Below are positions 35,918-47,500 of a stretch of DNA of 64,000 nt, one piece after another (position 1 is the stretch's first letter; the number at the start of each line of letters is the position of its first letter). The DNA is from Paulownia fortunei (taxonomy: Eukaryota > Streptophyta > Magnoliopsida > Lamiales > Paulowniaceae). The stretch spans positions 5,275,694-5,339,693 of the forward strand of contig CM033120.1 of the NCBI GenBank assembly GCA_019321725.1, read 5' to 3'. The notes under the pieces were generated by a model. The model saw only the letters and a list, made by a program, of their open reading frames with translations. It was not told the DNA's origin and did not search any database. A program made the translations under genes and the position numbers.

Positions 35918-36571
35918 TCACAGACTGAGAGTCAAATTCAATTTGCGTTTTCGACCATTGTTCCTATTGGACCAATCCACATTGGCCAAGGTTGGATCAG
36001 GTTTTGGCACATATGCTAGAAGTTGATCAATCAGCTGGTCAGGTGTTGGAGCAGAAATGATGATTCTTCTCGCAGAAGTTGAAATAAACCCTTTCTTCGC
36101 AGCATGATCTACAAAAGATAGCAAACCATCATAAAAACCATTAACATTAAGAATACCTGTAGGTTTTTGGTGAATGTTGAGTTGTGCCCAAGAGACAATT
36201 TGGAATAATTCCTCCAGTGTACCAAAACCGCTAGGTAGAATGATGAATGCATCCGCATTGTTTAACATGTTAGGCATTATGTCCTGAATATGTGACACTT
36301 TTAGCTCATCTCCAATGGTCATACCTATGATATTCTGTACTGTTAAAGATTTTGGGATAACTCCCAGAACTTTGACACCTTCTACATAAGCAGAAATAGC
36401 AACACTCCCCATTAACCCCAAACTGCCTCCCCCATACACTAAATGAATTTTTCTTTCTGCTAAAGTTCTACCAAGGTTATTGGATGCCCTTATAAACTCA
36501 CCATTTTTTCCTAGATTGGATCAACAAAAAACACAAATGGAATTAAATTTGCGAGTTGAAGAAACTTCCAT
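35918..36571 (-). pseudogene. Intronless LOG-like cytokinin phosphoribohydrolase, copy 1
   Basis: LOG enzymes release active cytokinin base from cytokinin riboside 5'-monophosphate in the cytosol. From an ATG at 36571 the frame gives 217 codons (LOG proteins are about 215), with one TGA at codon 17, where copy 2 has Gly (FCGVN). Family marks in order are ICVFC, LVYGGGSLGLMG, GVIPKSL, DAFIILPSGFGTLEE, SWAQLNIHQKP and GLLSFVDHAAKKGFI. The usual PGGxGTxxE reads PSGFGT; copy 2 keeps PGGFGT. The conserved Arg before this motif (usual M-H-x-R-K or M-x-E-R-I) appears replaced, reading HIQDIMPNM. Plant LOG genes normally have several introns; none is seen, which points to an RNA intermediate. It lies downstream of a gypsy integrase and a cysteine-rich gene in the same orientation. 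The stop makes it a pseudogene unless translation begins at the Met at 36439. Confidence 0.85.
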
Positions 36572-36713
36572 TTTTTTTCTTTTTTTTTTGAAAATAAGTT
36601 GTGCAAAAATAGAGTGAGTACGGTGATATTTATTGAGGTGTGAATAGGGAATACATTTATTGCATGTTTTTTTCTTTTGTCAAAAAGATTGAAAATAAGG
36701 ACACATACGAAAT

Positions 36714-37367
36714 TTAAAAATTACCTACTAACACGTGTATGTACATGTAGTTGTGATTGTGGCTCACATCTTCCTCTGGTTTTACGTCCAGTAACGGCTT
36801 AAACGCCCTCTATGGGTCGAGGATATGCTTCCCATCCAGTTTTCTTATAAACTGGCAAACAGGGTCTTTTAATGTCAGATTTCCAAGACTATAAAGCTCA
36901 TATTCATTTCAAAAATGATCCCATAAATCAAGAATTGAATGTTGTACCAATCCACATGAATGCGTCTCAAGAGTCAATATAATGTGATCTAAAGACTCCT
37001 TACTCAGTCCATCCATAATGAATTTAAGTTTATCTTCTCGATTTTTAGAGACCATTCCTAAAGAACGACACTTTGTGTTGCAAGTCCATCTAGCACAAAT
37101 ATGACAAACTTTTATTTTTTTCGCCCTTCGTTTTTTTGAATATGTGCTTTTACCAAAACCAGACATGTATCTAGTAAGCAAATCTGGAAACTCATGTGAA
37201 AACTCACCTGCCCTTACCTTTGCTTCAATTATCCATCGTATGTCCTCCGGGATGCCCTTGTGCATAAGCATCCTCAATCTTTCAATCCTGATTTTATAAA
37301 TTTTCAAAATTGCATTTTTAGGAAGAAAAGGAAATCGCTTCTTGAGAGTTAGAAAAATGTTACCCAT
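36714..37367 (-). pseudogene. Unknown cysteine-rich protein, copy 1 (basic stretch plus compact zinc-finger motif)
   Basis: I do not recognise the family for certain. From an ATG at 37367 (MGNIFLTLKK) an open frame runs 152 codons to a TGA at 36909. In the same frame it continues as NEYELYSLGNLTLKD and CQFIRKLDGK to a TAA at 36714, broken by one further TAG. Copy 2 has sense codons at both stops (Trp and Gln), so the ancestral protein was about 217 residues. Residues roughly 75-98 hold a basic patch, KSTYSKKRRAKKIK, directly followed by CHICARWTCNTKC (C-x2-C-x4-C-x3-C). That layout recalls the cysteine-rich nucleic-acid-binding proteins of carla-like plant RNA viruses, but the spacing differs and this is only a pattern resemblance. 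It sits between integrase and LOG on the same strand. Confidence 0.55.
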
Positions 37368-37580
37368 TTTGAAAATAACAAGAAAAGAGAATGAGAAAAA
37401 CAAAGAAAATTTGTCCAAAGATTTCAGTTGTTTGGAAAACTGACAAGTCCGACTTTTATAGCCACGGAGTACCGTTTTCCGCCATTTAACCGGGAAAAGA
37501 AAAAATAAAAAATAAAAGAAGAAGAAGAGAAGAAAAAAAATAAAAAAAATAATGTCAGATAAAAAAGAATATATACAACA

Positions 37581-38480
37581 CTAATCATAACAAGGGTTAG
37601 AAAGAAAAATAATTTCCTCTTGTGAAAATTGATTTTCTGGAAATGGTTTAATTCTTTGTCCATTTACTTTGAATATGTTACCATTTCTAGGATTCTCAAT
37701 GTCAATCGCCCCATAAGGATATACTTTTTTTACAACAAAAGGACAACTCCACCTTGATCTCAATTTTCCAGGAAACAAATGCAATCGAGAATTATAAAGC
37801 AAAACCTTTTGACCAATCTCAAATATTTTTCTTGAAATTTTATTATCATGAAAATATTTGATTCTTGCTTTATAAATTTTAGAATTCTCATATGCATCAT
37901 TTCTCAGTTCTTCAAGTTCATTGATTTGCAATTTGCGCAATTTTGAAGCTTCATCAAGGTTGAAGTGAAACATTTTGATTGCCCAATAAGCTTTATGTTC
38001 AAGTTTAACAGGTAAATGACAAGGTTTTCCATAAACTATCCTATAAGGAGACATGCCTAATGATGTTTTGAAAGCAGTTCTATATGCCCAAATAGATCTA
38101 GGAATTCCAAATCGACTTAAAATATTTTCTTTCAAAAATTTTATCACTATTTTGTGATCATTATTTCGACAAGGAATTGCCTCGATCCATTTTGAAACAT
38201 AATCTGTGGCAACCAATATGTAAAGAAAACCAAATGATAATGGAAATGGCCCCATAAAATCAATACCCCAACAGTCAAAGATTTCAATCACTAGGATAGG
38301 GTGTAGGGGCATCATATTTCTCTTTGAAAGGGACCTTAACTTTTGACAATTTTCACAACTTTTGCAGAAAGTGTAAGTATCTTTGAAAAGAGTTGGCCAA
38401 TAAAATCCACATTGCAAGATTTTTGCAGTAGTTTTCTTTACAGAAAAATGACCACCACATGCTTCTGAATGACAAAAATT
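37581..38480 (-). pseudogene. Athila-type Ty3/gypsy integrase with deleted catalytic core
   Basis: On -, the frame opens with the zinc-binding region (FCHSEACGGHF, later FCKSCENCQK). The first part of the integrase core follows (GIDFMGPFP, DYVSKWIEAIPC, FLKENILSRFGIPR) and then jumps directly to SIWAYRTAFKTSLGMSPYR. About 80 residues, including the second catalytic Asp and probably the Glu region, are missing. The C-terminal part is whole: VYGKPCHLPVKLEHKAYWA, LQINELEELRNDAYE, RSRWSCPFVV and FKVNGQRIKPF, ending at a stop at 37581. The zinc-binding end is cut at 38480 by an LTR. The element cannot have integrated itself in this form. Confidence 0.85.
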
Positions 38481-40092
38481 TGCTACAACTTTAAGGTTGC
38501 AAACCCAAGTGCAGGTTGTAGTAAGTAATAAATTTCTCGTGAGTCCGAGGTCGATCCACAGGGAAGTTGTTTGAAGAATTCAAGTTTATATTTCTAAAAA
38601 GATGGAGTTTATGTGAATCAAAATATATGAACAATTAATGTATGATGTAACTAAAGAGAAACCGAAGTAATAAAAGTAATGAGTATTAGGGATCCACTCT
38701 TGAGTTTTGGATAGAGAAATGGTTATTTATTCTTTTTACCTCTATTAATTGCCACAATTGGAATCCATACATAATGAAGGTTCCAATGGAAATATATTAT
38801 CAAGTAATTCATGCAATAAGGTAATCATGATATTGTCTTACTATTGCAAATTATCTCTTAACGCCAACACTTATTTATGGGATCAAGTATTTATGTACAC
38901 CTTCGTCAACAACAAATCAAGGTTTCACATTAGCAGTCGGTGGGGTAAAACCGTACAATAAGCTAAATGAACCCAAGTATTTGTTGTGCCATTGGAGATA
39001 CATAAATCAAGAATCACCACAAAACAAGTAGGGTTTAGATCAAAAATAAAAATAATAATACAACATACTTAAACAATTTCTACCCTTATAACCATTTCTC
39101 TTCCTCCATTAAGAGATTCACCCTTTTTCCTCAACAAAATAAAGTTTAGAAAGACATAATAAAAGTAACAAAGACTAAAAATATAAGAGAAACTAGAGAA
39201 TGCATTTCTATTACTACTAGAAAACTTACAATACTAGAAAACATACAAACTAGATAACTTAGCCTAAAGAAACCCTCTACCCCCCTCCTCTTACAAGCTG
39301 AATACATGGCCTATTTATAGTACTTAGAGTAAGCTACAGGCCAAACAAATAATGGAGGGGTTAATCAAGTGGTATGCTAGTTGCCAAGAGTTGGTAAGTT
39401 GTTACACAAATTTCTCATCCACTGAATTGAATTATATTTGTTGGTCAGATACAGCCAGATTTTGAAGATACGTGAAGAATCAAAATTGTAGATCTTTCAG
39501 CGCTGATAAATGTTCATATATCTTTTGTCAAATTTGGCGATCGGATGAAGGAGATATGGTCAAATTACCGAGTCATGTCCAAGAGCCGCCCTGTAACATC
39601 AGCAGCAACTTGCAGCCTATGGTTTTACCATTTAAACACATTTTCACACCATATTGTCTTCAGTAAACTTGTTTATTTACCTCTTGGGTATAACATATCC
39701 AAATTTCAGACCAGAATAAATTTGGGCTCAAGATATATAACCGAATTGGTAAAATAAGTCAATATTGGGCTGAACTCTGATTCGAATTTTGGTGATCCAT
39801 TTTGTGCAACTACTTGGATGAATTTTCTGCTATCATCAACACTGAATTGGGCTGAGCCTCCAACATAAAAGTTGTACCTCTATCTCTTTCCTTTCAAATG
39901 AAATAAGCTTCAGATCTATAGAGCTTTTGATCATGAAGTTATGCCCAAATTACCAAAACTGCACAAGTCTGGAAACATGCTTCCATTTATTCCCTAACAC
40001 AAAATATTAATAAAACAATAATATTAACAAGAATAAAGCAAGAAAAGTATAAAGGATTTGATATAAAAATATGTCAAAATATACACTTATCA
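38481..40092 (-). repeat. Athila-type gypsy LTR (1.6 kb)
   Basis: On - it reads TGATAAGTGTATATTTT...AAAGTTGTAGCA (1612 bp, TG...CA). Much of it aligns with the LTR at 48210-50612, for example the CTTGAGTTTTGGATAGAG and CACTTATTTATGGGATCAAG stretches on +. A TATAAATAG box on - is at 39311-39319. The flanks (AAATT left, GTAGT right) do not match, and the LTR joins integrase directly on one side and copia gag on the other. It is therefore a recombination product rather than a clean solo LTR. Confidence 0.65.
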
Positions 40093-40817
40093 GTAGTAAC
40101 ACTTGTCGTCTGGTTTGGAACCTTTTCTTCACTCCACCTGAGGCCTTCATACCCTTAGCCTTCTTAGAAGAAGGTTTCTTTTTTCTTTCTTTAACCTTTT
40201 AGTGTTAGATTGGGATGAAGAGTCAACGAGTAAGACATGCTTCTCCTTCTTCATGGTGGACAAAGCTCAGTAAGGCTAGTCTCCATTTTGTGCGTGCTAA
40301 AATTAACCACAAAGCAGTCAAATGAGGGCGGCAAAGACTGCAGCATGAGATCCACATATAGTTCGTTGTCCATAACGACTCATAGGGACTCGAGTCTCCT
40401 GATTAAGGCTATCATCTTCAGCCTATGATCATGAACCAAAGTGCCTTTCATCATACAACATCAAAAAAGCTCTCTATATACTTGGTATCTGGCTTGCCTT
40501 GTATGTTCACCATACAATTCTTTCAAATAAAGGTAGATATCGAAAGCGTGTGCCATACTCTCATGCTATCTTTGCAGTTCGTTTGACATAGAAGCGATCA
40601 TATAACACCGAGCCTACAAATCATCCTCAACATGTTGATGATATTCTACTTGCTCTTTCTCTGTGGCCCCCATTGGCAGAGCCAGTGGTGCCATGTCAAA
40701 GGCATAAGCCCTCTTTTCGGATTGGAGAACTATTCGAAGGTTCCTTAACTAATCAACATAGTTGGGACCAGTGAGTTTATTGGTGTCAAAAATTGATGCA
40801 AGTGGATTTTTAGCTAT
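40093..40817 (-). pseudogene. Copia copy C: gag, truncated at the zinc knuckle
   Basis: On -, gag opens with AKNPLASIFDTNKLTGPNYVDWL (start codon changed from ATG to ATA), then LRIVLQSEKRAYAFDM and EYHQHVEDDL. It ends in the basic stretch and KCYY, the first residues of the CCHC knuckle, exactly where the gypsy LTR begins. Internal stops and frame changes are present. The protein would coat the genomic RNA. Confidence 0.75.
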
Positions 40818-42374
40818 AATGTAAATCAGATATCTACAAAACATGAGGCAGAAAATAAGCATACATTCAACAATTTAATCATTTATAATAAGGTCTTTAA
40901 TTATAAATATCTCTCATTATTTTCTTTGAATCCCATCACCCTCATGATCAATATTCAGGAAATCATATTTCCTTGTGGGCTTGAAGTCCAATTAGTCTTA
41001 TCATACACCCCAATTTTATGAGCCCATATCATAAAACAAAAAGGTATCTAACACATTAGCAATTGCATCCCATGCAACCTTTAAGCTATTTTGCCTCACT
41101 ACTTTCCACACACCCCAATTTTATGAGCCCATATCGTACTAAGTGTCAAGTGTGTCCCATCAAACATCCATGTGAATAGGACAACTAAAGTAGATCCCAT
41201 AACTCATGGCTAATATCTTTAGCCCTTCTACCCCATGGGCATCTCTATCAAAGTAGTGGTCACAACTATTACCTCCACTTAGCTCATCCCATGTCTCGTG
41301 GCCAACGAACTAAGTGTGGCAGCATTTCACATGCCAACTACTTTTGATGGAAGGCTTGGATAATTGAGCCCCGCCCAATATTGCCCATTAACATTTGATA
41401 TAGAATTAATAAATTCTTAAACTTAGAACATTTCTAAGTGAGGGTTTCAATTTTACCAATACCTCATTATTTTATTTCGTGTTGTTTATCAAAGGACAAC
41501 ATTAAATAAACCTATACATGCACTTACAATACATATATAATAGGATGATATGAGCCTTTTCCTATGCGATCCACTCGAGCCAAAGTAGATCTCAAGGTCA
41601 ATCTTTAATCAAAACAATAATAAATCATATCTATTACATGAATGTATCACCCATACATTTATGGGGCCTGAATCCTTGCTTTTCTCCACCTTCCACCTTC
41701 TTCTTGTCCACCAAAAGCAAAAGAAGACCTTACTATCCTAATACTACTCTCATTACAATTGTTTAACCTAACAAGAAATCTTGGAATTTGTTCCAAGGGG
41801 AAGTACATCGGAGGGGGAGAGGATTTACATTCAGAGTCAAAAATAGAGAAAAGACGAGACTCAAAGGCCTCATTTTAATTAAAAATCTAAAGTATAAAAC
41901 CATACATAGAAAATAAACGATCTACACTCCATGATCATTCATCCCATTCATGCTTAATTTAATCATCACGTGATAAAATTTCCAAGCATGTAATTTACCA
42001 AGTTGTTAAAAATCCATTTTTCTAGTTTAGGAATTAATTCATGGTTTTTCATAAAAATAATTTTCTAAATTTTAAAATTAATATTTAATTTTAAAAATGA
42101 AAAAACAAATTTTTTGCATGTGACATGAAAAAGGGTAGTAGACGATCTGCTGCCCAGCAAAATTACATGTCAAGTGTCATGGCGCCACAATGCGTCTAAC
42201 CCAGATTTTTTTTTATTTGTTTGGTTTCTATGTCAAGCAATTTAACACTTTAAAATCATGCATAAAATTTTAAAATTATAATTCCCAAACAAAAACACAA
42301 TTAATCATATTTTTCATCATAAGAACAATTCATATATAAAACATCGTGAAAACAATCAGAACGTATAAACCTAG
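40818..42374 (-). other. 5' leader of copia copy C
   Basis: About 1.56 kb of non-coding leader between primer site and gag. It shares blocks with the leaders of copies A (14500-15370) and B (21500-22380), including the reverse complement of TTGGCTCGAGTGGATCGCAT near 41565. Two near-identical CACCCCAATTTTATGAGCC stretches occur at about 41006 and 41113. No reading frame is supported. Confidence 0.65.
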
Positions 42375-42386
42375 GCTCTGATACCA
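42375..42386 (-). other. Primer binding site for initiator Met-tRNA
   Basis: On -, TGGTATCAGAGC lies one base inside the LTR end. This is the standard complement to the 3' end of plant initiator methionine tRNA, used to prime minus-strand DNA synthesis. It is the best preserved primer site in the window and shows which side of the LTR is internal. Confidence 0.85.
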
Positions 42387-42387
42387 T

Positions 42388-44568
42388 TGTTGGGTTAATA
42401 TAATTGCGGGACTGCAAGCCCTGCAGAAATTTTAAATTTTTTTAATAATTGAAATAAAATCATACATCATATATAAATATGCATATCTTGGATTTGATGT
42501 GATTTTTGGTTTGCGTTTCTGATTTCTCGTTTAATAAAATTAAATAACTAAAGTGTCATGATTATACCTTTCAAGTAATCTGGTTGATGAAGGGTAAGAA
42601 CGAATTTAGATTCCTCAAGATTCTCTTGAATAATTTCGATGGCCTCTCAAAATGTTCACCAAGGACTCCACGTGTAGTCCCTCTAATGGTATCCACACTT
42701 TCAAGCAGATCCACAAGCTTCAAATCCTTGGTAGTGAATTTGAACTTCTTATTTTTAAATCTATTTGAGACTGAAGATTAATTCTTGAATCAACAAGTGA
42801 TGGAAGAATTAACCTTTTAATTAAAAAATGGATGAAATCTTTTGATGGAGTAATTTTTCTTGAAATAAGAAAATATAGCACCAAAAAATGAGAAGGAGAA
42901 GAGGAGAGGGGCCTGAAAATTCTAGCTCTCTTGCTTGTAGTTTTTGGTCCTTACATTGTGTATTTATCTACACAATGTACTCTTGATCTAATCCTATTAG
43001 GTCTCCAACTCTTACCCTAATTACCCCTATTCCAATTAGGAAACCTTCTCCTTTCTTATCTCTTATTTCTTTCACTTCAAGATAAATTATTTCCATCTTT
43101 ATTAGAACTCTTTAATTATAGCAATTAAAAAATTCCTAAGAGCCTCTAACCCCTTTGGCTTGGACTCTAATTAATTTATTAAAGTCCAATTAATTGATCT
43201 CCACCAATTAATTAAAAAGCCTAATATAATTAATTGATTAAATTAATTATTTGGTTGGTTCCATCATAGGCTACCTAATCATATTAGGCCCAATAAAAAT
43301 AATTTTATTATTTTTATTGATTAAATTAATTTAACTCCTTAAATTAATTTTAGTCCAATATAATATAATTACTCTTCATCGATTATTTAATTTACTCTCA
43401 AGAGCCCCTAATTTTTGTTAAGTTCAACTAAATAATCATATTATTTATTTGATTGAATTAATTTAATTGTATAAATTTTTTCTAAGTCAAGTTGATTAAT
43501 CTATATTAATCAACTTAATCCAACACTTTGGATTACAAAAATAGATACAAAAGTGGATCATCTTGATTTGTGTATGACCTATTAGGTTCATAACTAAACT
43601 AACAGTGGGCTTGCAACCTTTACAACTTATGAATAAATTTAATCTGTTGATTTATTAATTTAATTAATTAATCTGCTTTGAATCAACCCCATGCGTCTCG
43701 ACTACCTAGTCTTAGGTGAATAGAAAATGAACCTTTTCTATTATGAGTACAATGTAAAAATGGTCCCTCCATCAACCTATCTCCCGATTAAGTTTAGAGC
43801 ATGGATTATTAGTTAAAATCCTATTTTGATTTAATAACTATGATTCTATTTTAAACCACATTGATCCTTTGATGAATCACTAGAAAACTCTGTATCAAGT
43901 ATTCATCCTATCTTAGCCAAGGTTTCCAGGATCAAGGAATTTGAAAATATAGGAGCTTCTCCTATTCTACCAGATAGGTGACAAATCCTTTATTGGCTAC
44001 TCATTGACCACCATACATGAAGATTATATAACCAACGTAAGCCCCTTATGATTCTCATACAATGAGGAAGTACATCAAAGTGTATGATGTCATGCATAAG
44101 GCCATTATGGTGCCTCAAGTCAAAAGACTATATAACTAGGAAATTCTCATTTGACAAACAATGCCTTACAATTGAGAATTTTCTAGTGGCCATGCAATGT
44201 ACTCATTTTCTAACAAGCACCCATATACATATACTAGCGTAACTATGCTAGTGTCTATGGAATGAGATATTCTCCTTTCGAGTATGCATTGTGCGTGTGA
44301 GTTTATAGGGCTTATCGATGTCCCATCTCAATAAACCCCTGACTCGAAACATGTTTAAGATCAAAGCCATAGAGGCATATTCCATGATCATCCTCATATG
44401 CGTGACCGTGCCCCATAGCTAAAAATAATCTAAGGGCTTTATCTAATTGATAAAAATAATTAAAGATAAAGAAATACCTTTTATTTATTTAAACATTATG
44501 AATAAGACTATTTTTACAAGATTATAAAAGCTCGCCAGCTAATTGGCTCGCCAAGCATTACTCTAATA
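42388..44568 (-). repeat. 5' LTR of copia copy C
   Basis: The + strand reads TGTTGGGTTAATATAATTGC at the left and CATTACTCTAATA at the right (2181 bp), the reverse complement of the family LTR. A TATA element in an imperfect dyad (TTACATTGTGTAT / ACACAATGTAC) is at 42951-42980. The AATTAATT-dense zone is at 43170-43510. It interrupts the gag of copy F, which continues at 44569. Confidence 0.85.
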
Positions 44569-47500
44569 ATGCCTTATTGAAAGGCTTGAGTCTCTTGGAG
44601 TCATTATAGATAATGAACTCTATGTGGGTCTCATCTTGTAGTCTTTGCCACCGTTATTTGATGCCTTTATGGTGAACTTCAACATGCATAAGATGGAAAC
44701 TTGCATCACTAAGTTGGTCAACATATTGAAGACAGTTGAATCTACCAAGAAGAATGATAAGCCTGTCGTGTTTGTTGCCTCTCCATCCCAATCCAAGGGT
44801 AAAAAGCCAAAGAAAAGGAAAAAAGAAAGGTTATTCTATGAAGGGAAAAGGCTTGAAGTCATCTGGAGGAGTGGCTAAGGGTTCTAAAGCCAATGATAAG
44901 TACCACTATTGTAGCAAGCCGGGACTTTGGAAAAGGAATTGCAAAGAGTATTTTGCAAGTCACCAAAATGGTCCTGCTATGTATTTTATTGAAGTTAACC
45001 TTTTGGTTAATGATGCTTCTTGGGTATTAAATACCAGATGTAGTTCTCATCTTTGCAAAAACTTACAGGCGATGACAAGAAGCAGTAAGCTAAGTAGAGG
45101 ATAGACTACCCTATAGCTAGGGAATGGAGTAAAATTTGCTGCATTAGCCATAGGAACAATCCAATTAGCTTTAGGCGGTGGATTTTGGATAGATTTAAAT
45201 AATTATCTTTACATTTGTGAATTGATTAAGAACATTATCTCTATTCCAGTTTTGGATAGAGCAGGATTTAGTTTTACTATTTCTAATAGAAGATGTTCCA
45301 TGTTCATCATTCTTTATTGATTCATATTGGAGCATTGACAATTGATTTATATTCTATCACACCCTAAAACTCTATTTTTCTTGTACAACATAAAAAATAA
45401 ATTAGATAATCATAGTTCTACATACTTGTGGCATGCTAGACTAGGTCATATCTCTAAGAAGAGAGTTCACAAATTGGCACAATTGCTTGACCGTAAGGAC
45501 GAGCATGACCAAGTCAACTTTCATTGGACAAGTTGAGCATGCTATAAATCCCATGATTTTGACCTATACGAATGTATGTGGGCTACTAAGTATTAGTGAT
45601 CAAGGAAACCACCAATATTTCATTACCTTTACCGATGACTACTCTAGGTTTGGGTAGGTGTATCTTTTGAGGTACCAGTCTGAAGTCTTTAAAAGGTTCA
45701 AAGACTTTAGGCATGAAGTGGAGAATTAAACTTAGCAAAATATTAAGACTCTTTGATTTGATCGAGAAGGAAAATACTTGAGTTTAGATTTTCTTGATTA
45801 TCTAAAGGAGAATGAGATTCTCTCACTATGGACTCTGCCTCTAACTCCACAACTTATTGGGGTAGCTGAGCAAAGGAATCAAACACTGTTAGACATGCTT
45901 CGGTCTATGATGAACTTCACTGGAGTTACTTTTTTATTCTAGGGCTATGCTCTAGAAGCAATGGCATATCTATTGAATAGAGTGGCATCAAAGTTAGTGT
46001 CTAAAATGCCATGTGAGATATGGTGCTGTAATACCCCCTCTTATAAATGCCTTAGGGTATAGGGGTGCCCTACTTATGTGAAGAAACAAGTGAAAGATAA
46101 GTTGGATAGTAGATCCATCTTATGCAAGTTTGTGGGGTATCCAAAGAAATCTATACGATATTATTTCTATGGCTCCTCAGAAGAAAAAGTGTTTGTTTTA
46201 AGGAATGCCAGCTTCCTAGAAGAGGCATTTCTATTGGATAGAAATGGTGAGTTTGTAGAACTTGAAGAAATTCAAGAGCCACAGCAAGTCCCACAAGAAA
46301 CAATAGTACCACAAACTCAATAAAGTAATACTTATATTACACATCCTCCTAGAATATCCAAAAAGATCTCAAGGCCTCCTAAGAGGTATGACCTTTTGTT
46401 AGAGAATAAGAAGGAGAAGCAACTCTTGGATAGTGATCCAATAAACTATGGGAAAATGATACCTGACATCAATTTGGGGAGATGGCAGGATGCCACAAAA
46501 TAAAAATTAGACTCTATGTACTTTCAATAAGGTATAGACCTTGCTGGACCCACTACAATGTATTATACTCATAGGCTATAAATGGGTCTATAAGCAAAAG
46601 CTTGGAGTAGCTGGACATGTAGTGACTTGTAAAACACGATTGGTTACCAAAGGTTATACTCATTAACAAGGAATTTACTATTAGGAAACTTTCTCATGAG
46701 TGTCAATATTTAAATCCATTCGATCTTGCTGGCCGTATTAGCTTATTTTGATAATGAGATATGGCGGGTGGATATGAAGACCATCTTTCTTAATAGAAAT
46801 ATTGAGGAAGAGATCTATATGCGATAGCCAAATGACTTCATATCCAAAGAAAGCACACAAATGGTTCGCAAGATCTAGATATCCATCTGTGGACTCAAAT
46901 AGGTTTTCCAAAGCTAGAACATCCGATTCTATAAGGTAATCAAATTATTTGGATTCCTCAAGAATCTAGATGGACCGTGTATGTATAAAAAGGTTAGTGG
47001 AAGCATAGTTACATTTATTATTCTTTATGTTTATAACATCCTATTATTCAAAATGATGCAGGGACATTGCAATCAACAAAGACTTGATTGTTTGCTCAGT
47101 TCTCCATGAAAAATTTGGGACAAGCATCCTTTATTTTGGGAATTAAGATCTATAGAGATAGATCAAAGAAGATGAATAGACTATCCCAATCCATATACAT
47201 AGATAAGATGCTTAAGAGGTTCAGAATAGAGAAATCTAAGAGGGGATTTCTCCCTATGAGTTATGCTATCCCTTTCTCAAAGTCTATGTCCCTAAAGACT
47301 CTTGAGGAAAGAGAGAGGATGGCACACATACCTTATACATCTTCTAATGGAAGCATAGTGTATGCCATGCTATGTAATAGGCATGATGTCATGTATGTTC
47401 TAAATATCATGAACAAATATCAGTCCAATCTAGGAAAACTACACTGGAAAGCCATGAAGATGATCCTCAAGTACATATGAAGGAAATGATCAGTTTTTAA

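Noticed and set aside
35868..35928. Apparent intron at the 3' end of LOG copy 1 (T-run followed by TTTCAG)
   Set aside because: Removing a GT-AG intron would not give the copy 2 sequence, whereas a deletion between CTGA repeats does.
38749..39757. Open frames of 64-70 codons on +
   Set aside because: They lie inside the Athila-type LTR, opposite to the element, without any domain.
42375..44568. Copies C and F as one intact element
   Set aside because: C is on - with its primer site left of the LTR, while F reads on + to the right. The LTR at 42388-44568 interrupts F rather than belonging to it.
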